This document shows positions 26,508 to 35,601 of a DNA stretch of 64,000 nt, one piece after another; position 1 is the stretch's first letter, and every line of letters starts with the position of its first letter. Source of the stretch: Bacteroidota bacterium (GTDB lineage: Bacteria > Bacteroidota > Bacteroidia > Bacteroidales > F082); assembly GCA_018816765.1 (NCBI GenBank), contig JAHIUX010000090.1, forward strand, positions 52,252 through 116,251, written 5' to 3'. The translations under genes and the position numbers were made by a program. The notes below the pieces were generated by a model. The model saw only the letters and a list, made by a program, of their open reading frames with translations, was not told where the DNA came from and ran no database searches.

Positions 26508-26945
26508 TTATGCATCTTTTGTAGTTTCTGCAGGTTCCTCAGCCGGAGCCTCGGCTTCGGTAAAGTCGAGCAGGTTTCTCTCAATAAGTAACTTATACCA
26601 GCCAAAAACCTTTTTCATATCCGATGGATAAACACCTTCTACATCAAAATCAGGTACTATTTTGGCAAATTCAGCCTTTAAGGCGTCGTTGCTGAGTTTT
26701 TTCACATCAAAGCCAAGTTCATCGCCCATTACCTCATGAATCCTGACGAAGACTTCCTTTAAAGGCTTGTCACCATTTTCGGTGAAAATGCTGATTTCTT
26801 CAAGTGAGCTCATCCTGTCCTGCGCAAAGGCTGGAAACCGTTTTCCATCGATCAACGATTCAACCACCACACTCTGCTTGCCCTGACCGGTAACCTTAAA
26901 TAATCCCGGCTTGCCCGAAATAGAAACGATTTTTGTTAAGTCCAT
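26508..26945 (-). CDS. DUF5606 family protein
   Basis: This 145-residue soluble protein has the DUF5606 pattern known from Bacteroidota: LTKIVSISGKPGLFKV at the start, VVVESLIDGKRFPAF, then LEEISIFT, and a C-terminal helical part with VYPSDMKKVFGWYKLLIERNLL. The last 15 residues are an acidic, Ala/Glu/Pro-rich tail. The function is unknown; the conserved core suggests a small SH3-like or nucleic-acid-associated fold, which is only a guess. It has its own promoter and terminator, so it appears to be a single-gene transcript. Confidence 0.82.
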   Translation of the reverse strand: MDLTKIVSISGKPGLFKVTGQGKQSVVVESLIDGKRFPAFAQDRMSSLEEISIFTENGDKPLKEVFVRIHEVMGDELGFDVKKLSNDALKAEFAKIVPDFDVEGVYPSDMKKVFGWYKLLIERNLLDFTEAEAPAEEPAETTKDA

Positions 26946-26960
26946 GCATCAATTTTTTTG

Positions 26961-26992
26961 CAAAAATAAGGATTTTACGCGATTTCCGCCAA
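26961..26992 (-). promoter_or_regulatory. Promoter of the DUF5606 gene
   Basis: On the minus strand TTG (26990-26992) is followed after 21 bases by TATTTTTG (26961-26968), matching the Bacteroidota promoter. The ATG at 26945 is 15 bases further. Confidence 0.65.
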
Positions 26993-26994
26993 TC

Positions 26995-27065
26995 GTTGCT
27001 CATTATGGGCAACAGAATTCTGTTTGCCCTCATTTTCGTTAGCAACCAATATGTTCCATTGGAAC
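26995..27065. repeat. Cluster of palindromes between two minus-strand genes
   Basis: Three symmetrical elements fall in 71 bases. 27007-27029 is a near-perfect palindrome running from GGGCAACAG to CTGTTTGCCC with one extra T. GTTGCT (26995-27000) and AGCAAC (27041-27046) flank it as a second pair. GTTCCATTGGAAC (27053-27065) is a third. They lie after the T9SS protein gene and before the DUF5606 promoter. They may end the upstream transcript, but there is no T-run. Confidence 0.5.
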
Positions 27066-27085
27066 CAAACCGCCTACCGAGTTGA

Positions 27086-28069
27086 TTAATGCCTGACCAG
27101 GATTTTCTTTGAAATGAAGTGACGCCTGTCTATTACAAATGAAGCCAGGTATAATCCATCATTCAGTTCAGTGGCATCAATCAGCAGTTCACTGCAGTTG
27201 GCACATTGCATCATTGAAACTGTTCTTCCATTCACATCATGCAGCGTCAATTCAACTGAATGCCATTGCCGGTCGAACATTGCGTTTGTGCGCTGCTGTA
27301 TGGGATTTTGAAGAAAACGCACCCAGTTGTCGTCAATTTTCGTTTCGGGTGTACTGCTTCCAACATCAATCGAAAACATCCTCAGCTGATCAATCATCCA
27401 GCCATCATGCTGGTTATCAATTTCATCGGAAATGAAATGGAACCGCAGCATCATTGTGTCGGGAATGTTTCCTGATCGCACCGGGATAAAATGCCAGGCC
27501 AGGGTGGTGTGTATCCAATCATTTGAATGGCCAGAGAAGCCTGGTTCACCGTTATATAAGGTATCCGATTCACCATAGATGTTTGGGGTTTCAACAAAAG
27601 GTGACCAGGGCGGACTCAGCCCCCACCAGGAGCCATACACGGAGTCCTGAATCACGTTGTTCCAGTTTGCACCATAATCCCACGAAACCGTGATGTATCC
27701 GCCATCCCTGAGCGTATCTGTGTCAATTTTGTGCCAGAAATCAAAGAACATAATGTACGGATAGGTTGGATTATTAAACGATCCGACGATCAGGTCAAAC
27801 CATGAGTGGTTCAGTGGCGGATACGGCGCCAAGGTGTCGGTGACCATGGCATTGGGCGGTGTATAAGCTTCAGGAAAAAACTGTTTTTGGGGGTGGCCAG
27901 TCTTCCAAAGGTTTTGCAGCGAAGGATTAAGCAGGATGTAATCAGAAGGATTCTCAAAATCAAGCACCTGCCAGATACCCATTGTATCGCCTGGGCTTTG
28001 CCTTATCTGAGTGAAACCACTAAAAGATAAAGCAATGCAAAAGCAAATCGCGATCAGTTTTCTTTTCAT
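27086..28069 (-). CDS. Secreted protein with probable T9SS sorting domain
   Basis: This 327-residue protein starts at ATG 28069 with a signal peptide (MKRKLIAICFCIALSFSGF, cleavage near FTQ). The central part contains FFDFWHKIDTDTLRDGGYI and DGWMIDQLRMF, which resembles a jelly-roll domain with a ligand- or surface-binding role. The last 80 residues (VRFLQNPIQQ onward, ending SKKILVRH) look like a type A sorting domain. It is probably exported by type IX secretion. The cargo function is not known. It is downstream of the small membrane protein at 28096, 26 bases away. Confidence 0.7.
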   Translation of the reverse strand: MKRKLIAICFCIALSFSGFTQIRQSPGDTMGIWQVLDFENPSDYILLNPSLQNLWKTGHPQKQFFPEAYTPPNAMVTDTLAPYPPLNHSWFDLIVGSFNNPTYPYIMFFDFWHKIDTDTLRDGGYITVSWDYGANWNNVIQDSVYGSWWGLSPPWSPFVETPNIYGESDTLYNGEPGFSGHSNDWIHTTLAWHFIPVRSGNIPDTMMLRFHFISDEIDNQHDGWMIDQLRMFSIDVGSSTPETKIDDNWVRFLQNPIQQRTNAMFDRQWHSVELTLHDVNGRTVSMMQCANCSELLIDATELNDGLYLASFVIDRRHFISKKILVRH

Positions 28070-28095
28070 AATCAGTGTATGTGTTTGTTTGAAAA

Positions 28096-28578
28096 TCACA
28101 ACAGTTTCAGCACCGCCACCACCGGCGAATAAAATCCGGCAATCAACAGGATCACCAAAAATGGCCTGTTCACATTCGTAAACTTAAAATTACGGTTCGC
28201 GATGGCCTGAACGCTGTGATTGACTGCTGAAAAGAAAAAGAAAAACATAAAGCAAAAAAACACAGTGAGTTCTGCTTTGAGTCCCCAGTTCAGTGCCCAA
28301 ATCAATATGGAAATAACCGTGTATGACAACAAGGCAATGGCCGATTGTCGCTGATAGTTACTGCCACTTTCGAAGCCCTTCGACCTGGCAGCTTCATCGC
28401 CAAAGAACAAGCCTTCAATACCACTTAAACCGGCAATAAAGAAGATGGTCATTGGTATCATAAGGTGTAGTTGTGCAACAGGGTCGTACTCAGTGCCAGC
28501 GTACCCGGTTTGATATCCCAGAAAAAAGGCGAGAGTCACACCTGCAATACGCACAATTTCAAAGAGTTTGATTATCAT
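28096..28578 (-). CDS. Five-helix membrane protein, DUF6790-like
   Basis: This 160-residue protein has about five hydrophobic segments. The conserved-looking core is QLHLMIPMTIFFIAGLSGIE followed by SNYQRQSAIALLSYT, which I recall from small Bacteroidota membrane proteins now grouped as DUF6790; that assignment is tentative. The function is unknown. The start at ATG 28578 is fixed by a well-matched promoter immediately upstream; the longer open frame to 28641 would begin inside that promoter. Confidence 0.65.
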   Translation of the reverse strand: MIIKLFEIVRIAGVTLAFFLGYQTGYAGTEYDPVAQLHLMIPMTIFFIAGLSGIEGLFFGDEAARSKGFESGSNYQRQSAIALLSYTVISILIWALNWGLKAELTVFFCFMFFFFFSAVNHSVQAIANRNFKFTNVNRPFLVILLIAGFYSPVVAVLKLL

Positions 28579-28605
28579 AATGGGCAATTTAATGGATGAA
28601 TACCA

Positions 28606-28637
28606 CAAATATAATTCAACAAAATGAACATTGCAAA
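28606..28637 (-). promoter_or_regulatory. Consensus promoter for the five-helix membrane protein
   Basis: On the minus strand TTTG (28634-28637), a 20-base spacer and TATATTTG (28606-28613) match the full Bacteroidota -33/-7 consensus. It is the best promoter match seen in the window. Confidence 0.75.
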
Positions 28638-28825
28638 TCAATGGCCATCTTTGCTGAAGAATAAAACAATCAGTGAGATTCAGTGAAATGAAATCACCTT
28701 AATCCTGGCATTTTTCCCATTGAATCACCGCTCCTGCATGCGCGTTCATTTCCCTTTGGCTCAGGTTCATCCTTTCATTAAACACCTTCGTCCGCTTTTA
28801 GTGGCAATACCGTTTTGCAGGACAA

Positions 28826-28833
28826 TATCTTCG
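28826..28833 (+). promoter_or_regulatory. Candidate -7 element before the outer-membrane protein gene
   Basis: TATCTTCG, the same sequence as before murB, lies 40 bases before the ATG at 28874. No -33 match is evident. Confidence 0.35.
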
Positions 28834-28873
28834 CAGCATCAATCTGATGAATAAACACTTAAACTCACATCAC

Positions 28874-29509
28874 ATGAAAACAAAAGCAATTTTAAGCGTG
28901 ATATTTCTGAGCCTCTCGCTGGGTATCATGGCGCAGAACAACGAGGTCGCTGACCACATCTGGAAATGGGAAGGCCGGAGAAAAGTAAACACACTGGGGA
29001 TGTTTGGAAACCTCTCGGGAAGTTACACCCAGGTCATGGACCAGCCAGCAGCCTGGTTTGGCGCCAAGGCCGGAATCGTCATCAACAGGCATTGGGGCCT
29101 GGGTTTGGCGGGTTACGCATTGAATTATGACCACAATCTCGACGAGGTAGTCACCGATGGAACCTACAGGCTGCAGGCAGGCTACTCAGGCATGTTTGTA
29201 GAGTATTTTGTGCCACTGAGCAATTGGGGAAAACTCAGTTTCAGCTGGACAAGCGGCATGGGAAAGGCCTTTTACCAGTATGACAAGGCCTTCAGGGAAG
29301 ACCGCCCCAGGTACGACGAAGTCATCGACGTGGAAAAACTGGTTGTTAACGACCTCGGCGTCAACTTTAAGTACCGGATGGCAGGCAAGTGGTGGATTGG
29401 GGTAAATGCTTCCTACGGACTCACTTCACCTGTAAAGCTCACTGGAACAGATGACTATTTCCTGAGAAACTATCGCCTTGGCATTGACCTTAGCTATGGC
29501 ATTTTTTGA
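28874..29509 (+). CDS. Outer-membrane beta-barrel protein, unknown function
   Basis: This 211-residue protein starts at ATG 28874 with a signal peptide (LSVIFLSLSLGIMAQ). The mature sequence alternates polar and hydrophobic residues in strands such as AWFGAKAGIVINRHWGLGLA and YRLGIDLSYGIF. It ends in phenylalanine, as expected of an outer-membrane barrel. No enzymatic motif is visible. It precedes a two-component sensor gene on the same strand, but a hairpin and a promoter lie between them. Confidence 0.65.
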   Translation: MKTKAILSVIFLSLSLGIMAQNNEVADHIWKWEGRRKVNTLGMFGNLSGSYTQVMDQPAAWFGAKAGIVINRHWGLGLAGYALNYDHNLDEVVTDGTYRLQAGYSGMFVEYFVPLSNWGKLSFSWTSGMGKAFYQYDKAFREDRPRYDEVIDVEKLVVNDLGVNFKYRMAGKWWIGVNASYGLTSPVKLTGTDDYFLRNYRLGIDLSYGIF

Positions 29510-29541
29510 TGCTGACATGCAAATACCAGGCCACTGGCCGG

Positions 29542-29568
29542 CAGGTTTTCTGTTTCAATGAAAACCTG
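29542..29568 (+). terminator. Hairpin after the outer-membrane protein gene
   Basis: CAGGTTTTC (29542-29550) and GAAAACCTG (29560-29568) are exact complements with a 9-base loop. No T-run follows, so termination is uncertain. It lies 33 bases after the stop codon. Confidence 0.4.
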
Positions 29569-29585
29569 TCCGTGCCAGCTTCGGC

Positions 29586-29618
29586 TTGTCGGTTAAACGC
29601 CAATAATTCGTATTTTTG
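29586..29618 (+). promoter_or_regulatory. Promoter of the LytS/LytR-type pair
   Basis: TTG at 29586-29588 and TATTTTTG at 29611-29618 are 22 bases apart. Transcription should start near 29625, which makes ATG 29632 a better start than ATG 29623. Confidence 0.6.
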
Positions 29619-29631
29619 ATACATGCTGCAT

Positions 29632-30723
29632 ATGGCCAGAACATACCGTAATCTACATGCCCTGTTTCCGACAAAGCGACTGATCATATTGGTTATCAGC
29701 CTTTCGTTTTTCGTACAAATTGTGGTAATCGCCTACAACCATTTCAGCGGTTTTCATCCACTGGATGGGATGCTGCACTTTTTCTTAAGGCTGGCACGAG
29801 GACTGATTTACAGTACTGTATTTGGCTTTTTGATTGCACTCGCCGACTTATGGCTGATTTTCTGGCTCACCCACAAATTCCCCTGGAGCAAACAGGTGAC
29901 CGCCCGGTTGTTGTTTCAGTTTGGGTTTACCCTAGCCATGGCTTTTGTGATCAGCGCATTATTTACCTTCACTGCCGATAGCATAAAACCCTATTCTGAG
30001 CGCATCGAAACTGTGTACATCAGCAACGCGCTGATCTTCGGGGTGGTCAATATTATACTCATGATCGTGTTTGAAGCCTGGATTTTTTCTGATGAAACAA
30101 CAGCTGCACGTAAGCAGGCCCGTCTGCTCGAGAAAGAGTTGAGTCAGATCAGGTTCGAGGTTTTGAAAAGTCAGATCAACCCGCATTTTCTGTTCAACAG
30201 CCTGAATGTACTTTCCGGGCTCATCAGCAAAGATACGCGCAAGGCACAGGAGTTTATCGACGAATTCTCGATGGTTTACCGCTACGTGCTCGAAACCATC
30301 GAAAAAAAAATGGTAAGCCTCGAACAGGAGCTTGGTTTCGTGCATGCATACCTTTTCTTGCAGCAGATCAGGTATGGCCAGGCGTTGCAGGTTACAATCA
30401 AGCTGCCGGCCGAAAAGCTCGCCATGCTGATGCCGCCATTGTCGATGCAACTTGTGCTCGAAAATGCCATCAAGCATAACATCATTCTTTCTGAAAAACC
30501 GCTTTTGATAAACATAAGTTGTGATGACGACTATCTGGTAATCAGGAACAACATACAGACCAAGGTTTCGAAAAACAAATCAACTGGCCTTGGTCAGGCG
30601 AACTTGCAAAAAAGGTATGCCATGATTTGTTCCAAACAGCCGGAATTCACGATCGAATCGTTGCATTATACCGCCCGATTACCCCTGATAAAGCCCGAAA
30701 ACAATGAATATTCTGATCATTGA
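29632..30723 (+). CDS. LytS-type sensor histidine kinase
   Basis: This 363-residue kinase has four N-terminal membrane helices (to about residue 150), a short linker, and a His_kinase (PF06580-type) domain. The phospho-acceptor histidine is in SQINPHFLFNSLNVLSG. The ATP-binding part has the N-box PPLSMQLVLENAIKHN and a G-box TGLGQANLQKRY. It has no periplasmic sensor domain, so the signal is probably sensed in the membrane. Its end overlaps the response-regulator gene by 20 bases, a sure sign of a functional pair. Confidence 0.9.
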   Translation: MARTYRNLHALFPTKRLIILVISLSFFVQIVVIAYNHFSGFHPLDGMLHFFLRLARGLIYSTVFGFLIALADLWLIFWLTHKFPWSKQVTARLLFQFGFTLAMAFVISALFTFTADSIKPYSERIETVYISNALIFGVVNIILMIVFEAWIFSDETTAARKQARLLEKELSQIRFEVLKSQINPHFLFNSLNVLSGLISKDTRKAQEFIDEFSMVYRYVLETIEKKMVSLEQELGFVHAYLFLQQIRYGQALQVTIKLPAEKLAMLMPPLSMQLVLENAIKHNIILSEKPLLINISCDDDYLVIRNNIQTKVSKNKSTGLGQANLQKRYAMICSKQPEFTIESLHYTARLPLIKPENNEYSDH

Positions 30724-31459
30724 AGATGAACAACTGGCGGCCGACAGGCTGGAGGAGATGTTGCTTGAACTGGTGCCTGAGGCAAAGATTCTGGCCAAAT
30801 TAGGCTCAATTCGCGCTTCGGTAAGGTGGCTGCAGGCACATCAGGCTGACCTGATTTTTCTTGACATTCAGCTGTCTGATGGCATCAGCTTCAGCATCTT
30901 TGAGGAAGTGATGGTGAATACACCGATTATTTTCACCACTGCCTTTGACCAATATGCCATTAAAGCCTTTCAGCTAAACAGCATTGCATATTTGTTGAAA
31001 CCCATCAGAAAAACCGAACTCAAAGAAAGCTTGCAGAAATACAAGTCGCTGAAGACAGCTTTTGGTGTCGACTTTGAACAACTGCTGGCCGGTATTGAAG
31101 GTAGAAATCCCGCCTATCGCAAGCGGTTTCTGATTCAGGTTGGAGACAAAATCAAAAAAATTGAATTGGTGGATGTGGCCTATTTTTATGCCATGGAGAA
31201 AAGCGTGTTTATGAAAACCAATCAGGATCAGGATTTTGCCGTGGATTACACCCTCGACAACCTGGAAGCGACACTAGATCCGGAAAAATTCTTCAGGGTC
31301 AATCGGAAATACCTTGTGTACATGGATGCCATCGCAAGCATGGTCGCATGGTCGCGCAGCCGCATCAAGCTGGATCTTAAGCCACCGGTAAGCGACAAGG
31401 AAGATGTGGTTGTCAGCATTGAGCGCTCAGCAGCCTTTAAGCAATGGCTCAATTCTTAA
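30704..31459 (+). CDS. LytR/AlgR-type response regulator
   Basis: This 251-residue protein has an N-terminal receiver with acidic residues E7-D8, the phospho-acceptor Asp54 in LIFLDIQLSDG, and Lys99 in YLLKPIRK. The C-terminal LytTR DNA-binding domain (about 140-245) contains FRVNRKYLVYMDAI, the usual recognition-region signature. It should activate or repress genes in response to the kinase encoded directly upstream. Its targets are unknown; no LytTR-type direct repeats were noticed nearby. Its stop codon abuts the stop of the convergent ABC exporter gene. Confidence 0.92.
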   Translation: MNILIIEDEQLAADRLEEMLLELVPEAKILAKLGSIRASVRWLQAHQADLIFLDIQLSDGISFSIFEEVMVNTPIIFTTAFDQYAIKAFQLNSIAYLLKPIRKTELKESLQKYKSLKTAFGVDFEQLLAGIEGRNPAYRKRFLIQVGDKIKKIELVDVAYFYAMEKSVFMKTNQDQDFAVDYTLDNLEATLDPEKFFRVNRKYLVYMDAIASMVAWSRSRIKLDLKPPVSDKEDVVVSIERSAAFKQWLNS

Positions 31460-33280
31460 TCAGGCAAAGCTCTGCAAATCAAATAATTTCTTATAAACTC
31501 CTCCCTGCAGCAACAGGTTTTCGTGTTTGCCCCTTTCGACGATTTCACCCTTAACAATCACAACAATTTCGTCGGCATGCTGAATGGTTGATAGTCGGTG
31601 GGCAATCACCAGGGAAGTCCTGCTGGTCATGACCTTGGCAAGGGCATCCTGCACCAGGCGCTCCGATTCCGTATCCAGCGATGAAGTGGCTTCATCAAGG
31701 ATCAGGATTGGCGGGTTTTTAAGCACTGCACGGGCAATACTCAGGCGTTGCCGCTGACCACCGGAGAGCTTTGAGCCGCGATCGCCAATGGTGGTTTCGT
31801 ACCCATTTTCCAGTTGAACGATAAATTCATGAGCATTGGCCACTTTGGCAGCCTCAATTACCTGTTCCATCGTAGCACCGGTATCGCCAAAAGCAATATT
31901 GTTAAATACCGTATCATTAAACAATATGCTTTCCTGTGTCACAATACCCATCAGGCTGCGCAAGCCATCGATGCGGTAATCGCGGATATCGATGTCATCG
32001 ATGAAAATGCCGCCACCAACCACATCGTAAAACCGCGGAAGCAGGTCTGCCATGGTCGATTTACCGCCCCCCGATTCACCAACAAGCGCAACAAGTTTAC
32101 CCTTTTCAATATTCAGGTTGATATGTTTTAGCACTTCCTCTTTTTCGTATTTGAAGGTCACATCGCGGTAGGCGATTGAATGGCGGAAGTCGCTGATGGG
32201 AATGGCATTGGGCTTCTCTTCAATCACTTCCTCTGCATCAAGAATCTCAAAAATACGTTCAGCCGATGCAATCCCCTTCTGAATGCTGTAAAAGCCCTGG
32301 GCAAAGGTTTTGGCCGGAGGAATAATCTGTGAGAAAACGATGATGTATGTAATAAAATCGGCGGCATTGATGGTTGGTGAATCTGACAGCACAAGCCTTC
32401 CACCAAACCACAACACCACAATGATAACGAGCGATGACAGGAACTCACTCAATGGCGAACTCAGGTCGCGCCGGCGGTAAATGCTGATCATCAGGCGCGA
32501 ATACTGGCTATTCTGGTCCTGGTATTTGTTATCGGAATACCGGATGGCATTGAATGCCTTGATGATACGTAAGCCGGAAATCGCCTCTTCGATGGTTGAC
32601 AGCATTCCGGCAAAGCGTGCCTGTCCAATCCTTGAAGAACGGCGCAGGCTTTTGCCAATCTGGCCAATGACAAAACCGGTAAGTGGCAGGATCAGGATCA
32701 CAAACAGCGTCAGTTTCGGGCTCATGCTGAGCATGAACACAAAGTAGGCGATGATGGTTACAGGGTCGCGTACAAGCATCTCAAGGTAGTTCATGATCGA
32801 ATACTCTACCTCCTGCACATCTGTTGTCAGGCGGGCGATGATGTCGCCCTTTTTCTGTTTGTTATAGAACGATAAGGGAAGAATGAGCATCTTGCTGAAG
32901 AGGGCATTCCGGATGTCTTTTACTGAACCAATGCGGATATTCGCCATATAGAAACTGGAGAAGAACCTGGCGAGGTTCCGCAGGAAAAATGCTGTTATAA
33001 TCACCAGACAAATGAAGGCCAGCGCCTGCAATTTGCCCTGCTCGACGATGATGGAGCTGATGAGGTAGTTGAGGTTTCCCAACAGGGCTTCTGCGTTAAG
33101 GCCCATGGGAGGCCGTTGGGTGACCAGGGCATCGGTTCCAAACAGCAGGTTCAGAAACGGAACCAGCAGGGCAAACGAAAACAGGGAAAACACGATAGTG
33201 AGCAGGTTAAACAACACATTCAACAAGGCGTATCCCCAGTATGGCTTTACATAACGCAGCAAGCGATAGAATTTCTTCAT
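31460..33280 (-). CDS. MsbA-like ABC exporter (fused permease and ATPase)
   Basis: This 606-residue half-transporter has a six-helix membrane domain (about 1-330) and a nucleotide-binding domain. The latter has a Walker A GESGGGKST, Q-loop VTQES, signature LSGGQRQRLS, Walker B PILILDEATSSLD and H-loop IAHRLST. It would work as a homodimer exporting a lipid, peptide or drug. Close relatives in Bacteroidota are often annotated as lipid A exporters, but substrate cannot be read from sequence. It follows purB by seven bases. Confidence 0.88.
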   Translation of the reverse strand: MKKFYRLLRYVKPYWGYALLNVLFNLLTIVFSLFSFALLVPFLNLLFGTDALVTQRPPMGLNAEALLGNLNYLISSIIVEQGKLQALAFICLVIITAFFLRNLARFFSSFYMANIRIGSVKDIRNALFSKMLILPLSFYNKQKKGDIIARLTTDVQEVEYSIMNYLEMLVRDPVTIIAYFVFMLSMSPKLTLFVILILPLTGFVIGQIGKSLRRSSRIGQARFAGMLSTIEEAISGLRIIKAFNAIRYSDNKYQDQNSQYSRLMISIYRRRDLSSPLSEFLSSLVIIVVLWFGGRLVLSDSPTINAADFITYIIVFSQIIPPAKTFAQGFYSIQKGIASAERIFEILDAEEVIEEKPNAIPISDFRHSIAYRDVTFKYEKEEVLKHINLNIEKGKLVALVGESGGGKSTMADLLPRFYDVVGGGIFIDDIDIRDYRIDGLRSLMGIVTQESILFNDTVFNNIAFGDTGATMEQVIEAAKVANAHEFIVQLENGYETTIGDRGSKLSGGQRQRLSIARAVLKNPPILILDEATSSLDTESERLVQDALAKVMTSRTSLVIAHRLSTIQHADEIVVIVKGEIVERGKHENLLLQGGVYKKLFDLQSFA

Positions 33281-33287
33281 GATGCAA

Positions 33288-34640
33288 TTAAATGAGTTCG
33301 AGACCGGTGTAATTCTGCGGGGTGATTTTCAGCAACTCCTGTTTGATGTGTTCGGGCAGATCGAGCCCTTTGATAAACTCCTCGATGGCTTTTTTATCAA
33401 TGACACTGTTTGAACGGGTCAGTTGTTTCAATATTTCATAAGCGCCTTCTACCTGCTCCCGCCTTAAAATCGTTTGAATGGCTTCAGCTACAACAGCCCA
33501 GTGATGCTCAAGGTCGCTATTGATTGCTGCTTCATTTAACAACAGTTTACCACAGCCTTTTCGGATTGATTTTATTGCAATGAGCATATGAGCCAAAGGC
33601 ACGCCAATGTTTCTTGTAACCGTCGAATCTGTCAGGTCGCGCTGCAACCGGCTGATGGGTAATTTTTCGCTCAGGTGAGTGAGTAATGCGTTTGCCAGCC
33701 CCAGGTTCCCTTCGGCATTTTCAAAATCGATGGGATTCACCTTATGCGGCATGGCCGATGAACCAACTTCTCCTGCCTTGATTTGCTGACGGAAGTACTC
33801 CATCGAGATATACAGCCACATATCACGGCAAAAATCGATCAGGATGGTATTGATGCGTTTCAGGGCATCGAACCAGGCAGCGAGGTAATCGTAATGTTCG
33901 ATCTGTGTGGTTGTTTTTTGGCGGTGGAGGTTCAGTTTTCCAGCGATAAAGCTGTTGGCAAAGCCCTCCCAGTCGATGGTTGGATAAGCCACAACATGTG
34001 CGTTCATATTGCCGGTTGCGCCACCGAATTTAGCCGAAAAAGGCACTGATTGCATCAGTGCGAACTGGTTGTTGAGCCGTTCAGCAAACACGTAAATTTC
34101 TTTACCGAGACGCGTTGGGCTTGCAGGCTGTCCATGGGTGCGCGCAAGCATGGAAACATCCTTCCATTTTGCAGCCATTTCAGCCAGCTCCTGGCTCAGT
34201 TCATGCAGCATGGGCATGATGATCAGGTTATTCGATTCCCGCACCGATAATGGCAATGCTACATTGTTGATATCCTGTGAGGTAAGGCCAAAATGGATGA
34301 ATTCCTTCACGTTGCCCACGCCAAGCATCTCAAACTTCTTTTTCAGGAAGTACTCCACCGCCTTTACGTCGTGGTTCGTCACTCCCTCTATTTCCTTCAC
34401 TTCGAGCGCATCCTCAAGGGTAAACTCTTCGTAGATGGCCCTGATATCGTCGAACAGTGCCGGATTCAGCTGGCTAAGCTGTGGCAAAGGAAGTTCACAC
34501 AAGGCGATGAAATACTCCACTTCGATCATGACCCGGTAACGAATCAGGGCATATTCAGAGAAGAATTCATCTAGTTCGCTTGTTTTATTGCGGTAACGCC
34601 CATCAACGGGCGAAATGGCCGACAAAGATGACAGTTCCAT
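33288..34640 (-). CDS. purB: Adenylosuccinate lyase
   Basis: PurB cleaves SAICAR and adenylosuccinate, releasing fumarate, in purine synthesis. The 450-residue protein starts with ISPVDGRYRNKT, as in the E. coli-type clade. It carries ARTHGQPASPTRLGKE and the superfamily signature GSSAMPHKVNPIDFENAEGN, whose loop holds the catalytic serine. It is a cytoplasmic homotetramer in known members. It is the first gene of a run with the ABC exporter and has a -7 element just upstream. Confidence 0.95.
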   Translation of the reverse strand: MELSSLSAISPVDGRYRNKTSELDEFFSEYALIRYRVMIEVEYFIALCELPLPQLSQLNPALFDDIRAIYEEFTLEDALEVKEIEGVTNHDVKAVEYFLKKKFEMLGVGNVKEFIHFGLTSQDINNVALPLSVRESNNLIIMPMLHELSQELAEMAAKWKDVSMLARTHGQPASPTRLGKEIYVFAERLNNQFALMQSVPFSAKFGGATGNMNAHVVAYPTIDWEGFANSFIAGKLNLHRQKTTTQIEHYDYLAAWFDALKRINTILIDFCRDMWLYISMEYFRQQIKAGEVGSSAMPHKVNPIDFENAEGNLGLANALLTHLSEKLPISRLQRDLTDSTVTRNIGVPLAHMLIAIKSIRKGCGKLLLNEAAINSDLEHHWAVVAEAIQTILRREQVEGAYEILKQLTRSNSVIDKKAIEEFIKGLDLPEHIKQELLKITPQNYTGLELI

Positions 34641-34656
34641 AGTTGCTATTTGACTT

Positions 34657-34664
34657 CAAAATTA
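34657..34664 (-). promoter_or_regulatory. -7 element of purB
   Basis: On the minus strand TAATTTTG matches TAnnTTTG, 17 bases before the ATG at 34640. The -33 element is unclear. Confidence 0.45.
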
Positions 34665-34738
34665 ATAAATATACCGCTGTCAGGCTGTACAATCTTGCAA
34701 ATGCCACCAGTACAATGTCAACGAGACCAGAACGGAGC

Positions 34739-35596
34739 TCAGTTTTTGAAAAACTCAGGCCTTACAACAAGCTGTGAACGTTTGCTGCTGAGGGTATTAA
34801 AAAAGCCCAGTCCTCCTTCTTTAACGTTGGATACCACATTTGCTGGTGGTCCGCTAAATAAGGGGTTGCTTCCTCCTGATTCGGTCTGCAACTGGATGAA
34901 AAAGTTGAAATATTCTTCGGTGATGGCCGAAAGGATCAGGGTGATGGTGTCGCCCGGATGAACCTCGTCAGCATAAAGAAAAAGCACCGAGAGTCCGTTT
35001 GTGTTGTTGCCGTTAAAGAACCGGTCTTCAGTTACCTGCACACGTGAGGCGGTGTCGGTAAGCATTACCCCGTTTCTGAGGGCATCGATGCGGTAAAAAT
35101 CCTTTGTTGGCGGATCATAGGCATAAAGCTTCACAAACCAGAAGTCCCATACTGCCTGATATTCGAGCGAAATGGAGTCGATTGAGAATGCTGTTTCAGG
35201 CATCACGCTGTTTGCCACAAACTGGTCTTTGCCACCAATTTTGTCTTTCAATCCAATTTCAAGTGTGTACGTTGTTCCTTTTTGTCCCACATATGCTTCC
35301 GGAGTCTGGTAAACGCCGCTTCCGGCTGGATTCTCGGCAAGGAGGAGTTTCTCAGATCCATTATCAAGGTAAACGGTAGCTTCCGTCACTGCCGGAGGTG
35401 CTTCATTTGAAAAATAGTTGGCCGACTCCGTCAACCTGATGCGCTGCACCATGGTATCTGTGGTGATCGCACCATCCACCACAAGGCGTTTGTCGCTGTC
35501 GTTCAGCTTGATGTCGATGCGCTCCGTGCATGATGAAGCAACAAGCGTAATCAAACTAAGGATAAGGATGTTCCGGGACTTTATCATTGGTTTCAT
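34739..35596 (-). CDS. DUF4249 family lipoprotein, partner of a TonB receptor
   Basis: This 285-residue protein has a lipoprotein signal ending LVASSC. The mature part matches the DUF4249 pattern: an early KRLVVDGAITTDTMVQRIRL strand pair, then VTEATVYLDNG, and beta-rich sequence to the end. DUF4249 lipoproteins are encoded beside TonB-dependent receptors in Bacteroidota and probably cover or assist the receptor at the cell surface. It follows the receptor gene by five bases, so the two form an operon. The substrate is unknown. Confidence 0.85.
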   Translation of the reverse strand: MKPMIKSRNILILSLITLVASSCTERIDIKLNDSDKRLVVDGAITTDTMVQRIRLTESANYFSNEAPPAVTEATVYLDNGSEKLLLAENPAGSGVYQTPEAYVGQKGTTYTLEIGLKDKIGGKDQFVANSVMPETAFSIDSISLEYQAVWDFWFVKLYAYDPPTKDFYRIDALRNGVMLTDTASRVQVTEDRFFNGNNTNGLSVLFLYADEVHPGDTITLILSAITEEYFNFFIQLQTESGGSNPLFSGPPANVVSNVKEGGLGFFNTLSSKRSQLVVRPEFFKN

Positions 35597-35601
35597 TGGG
35601 A

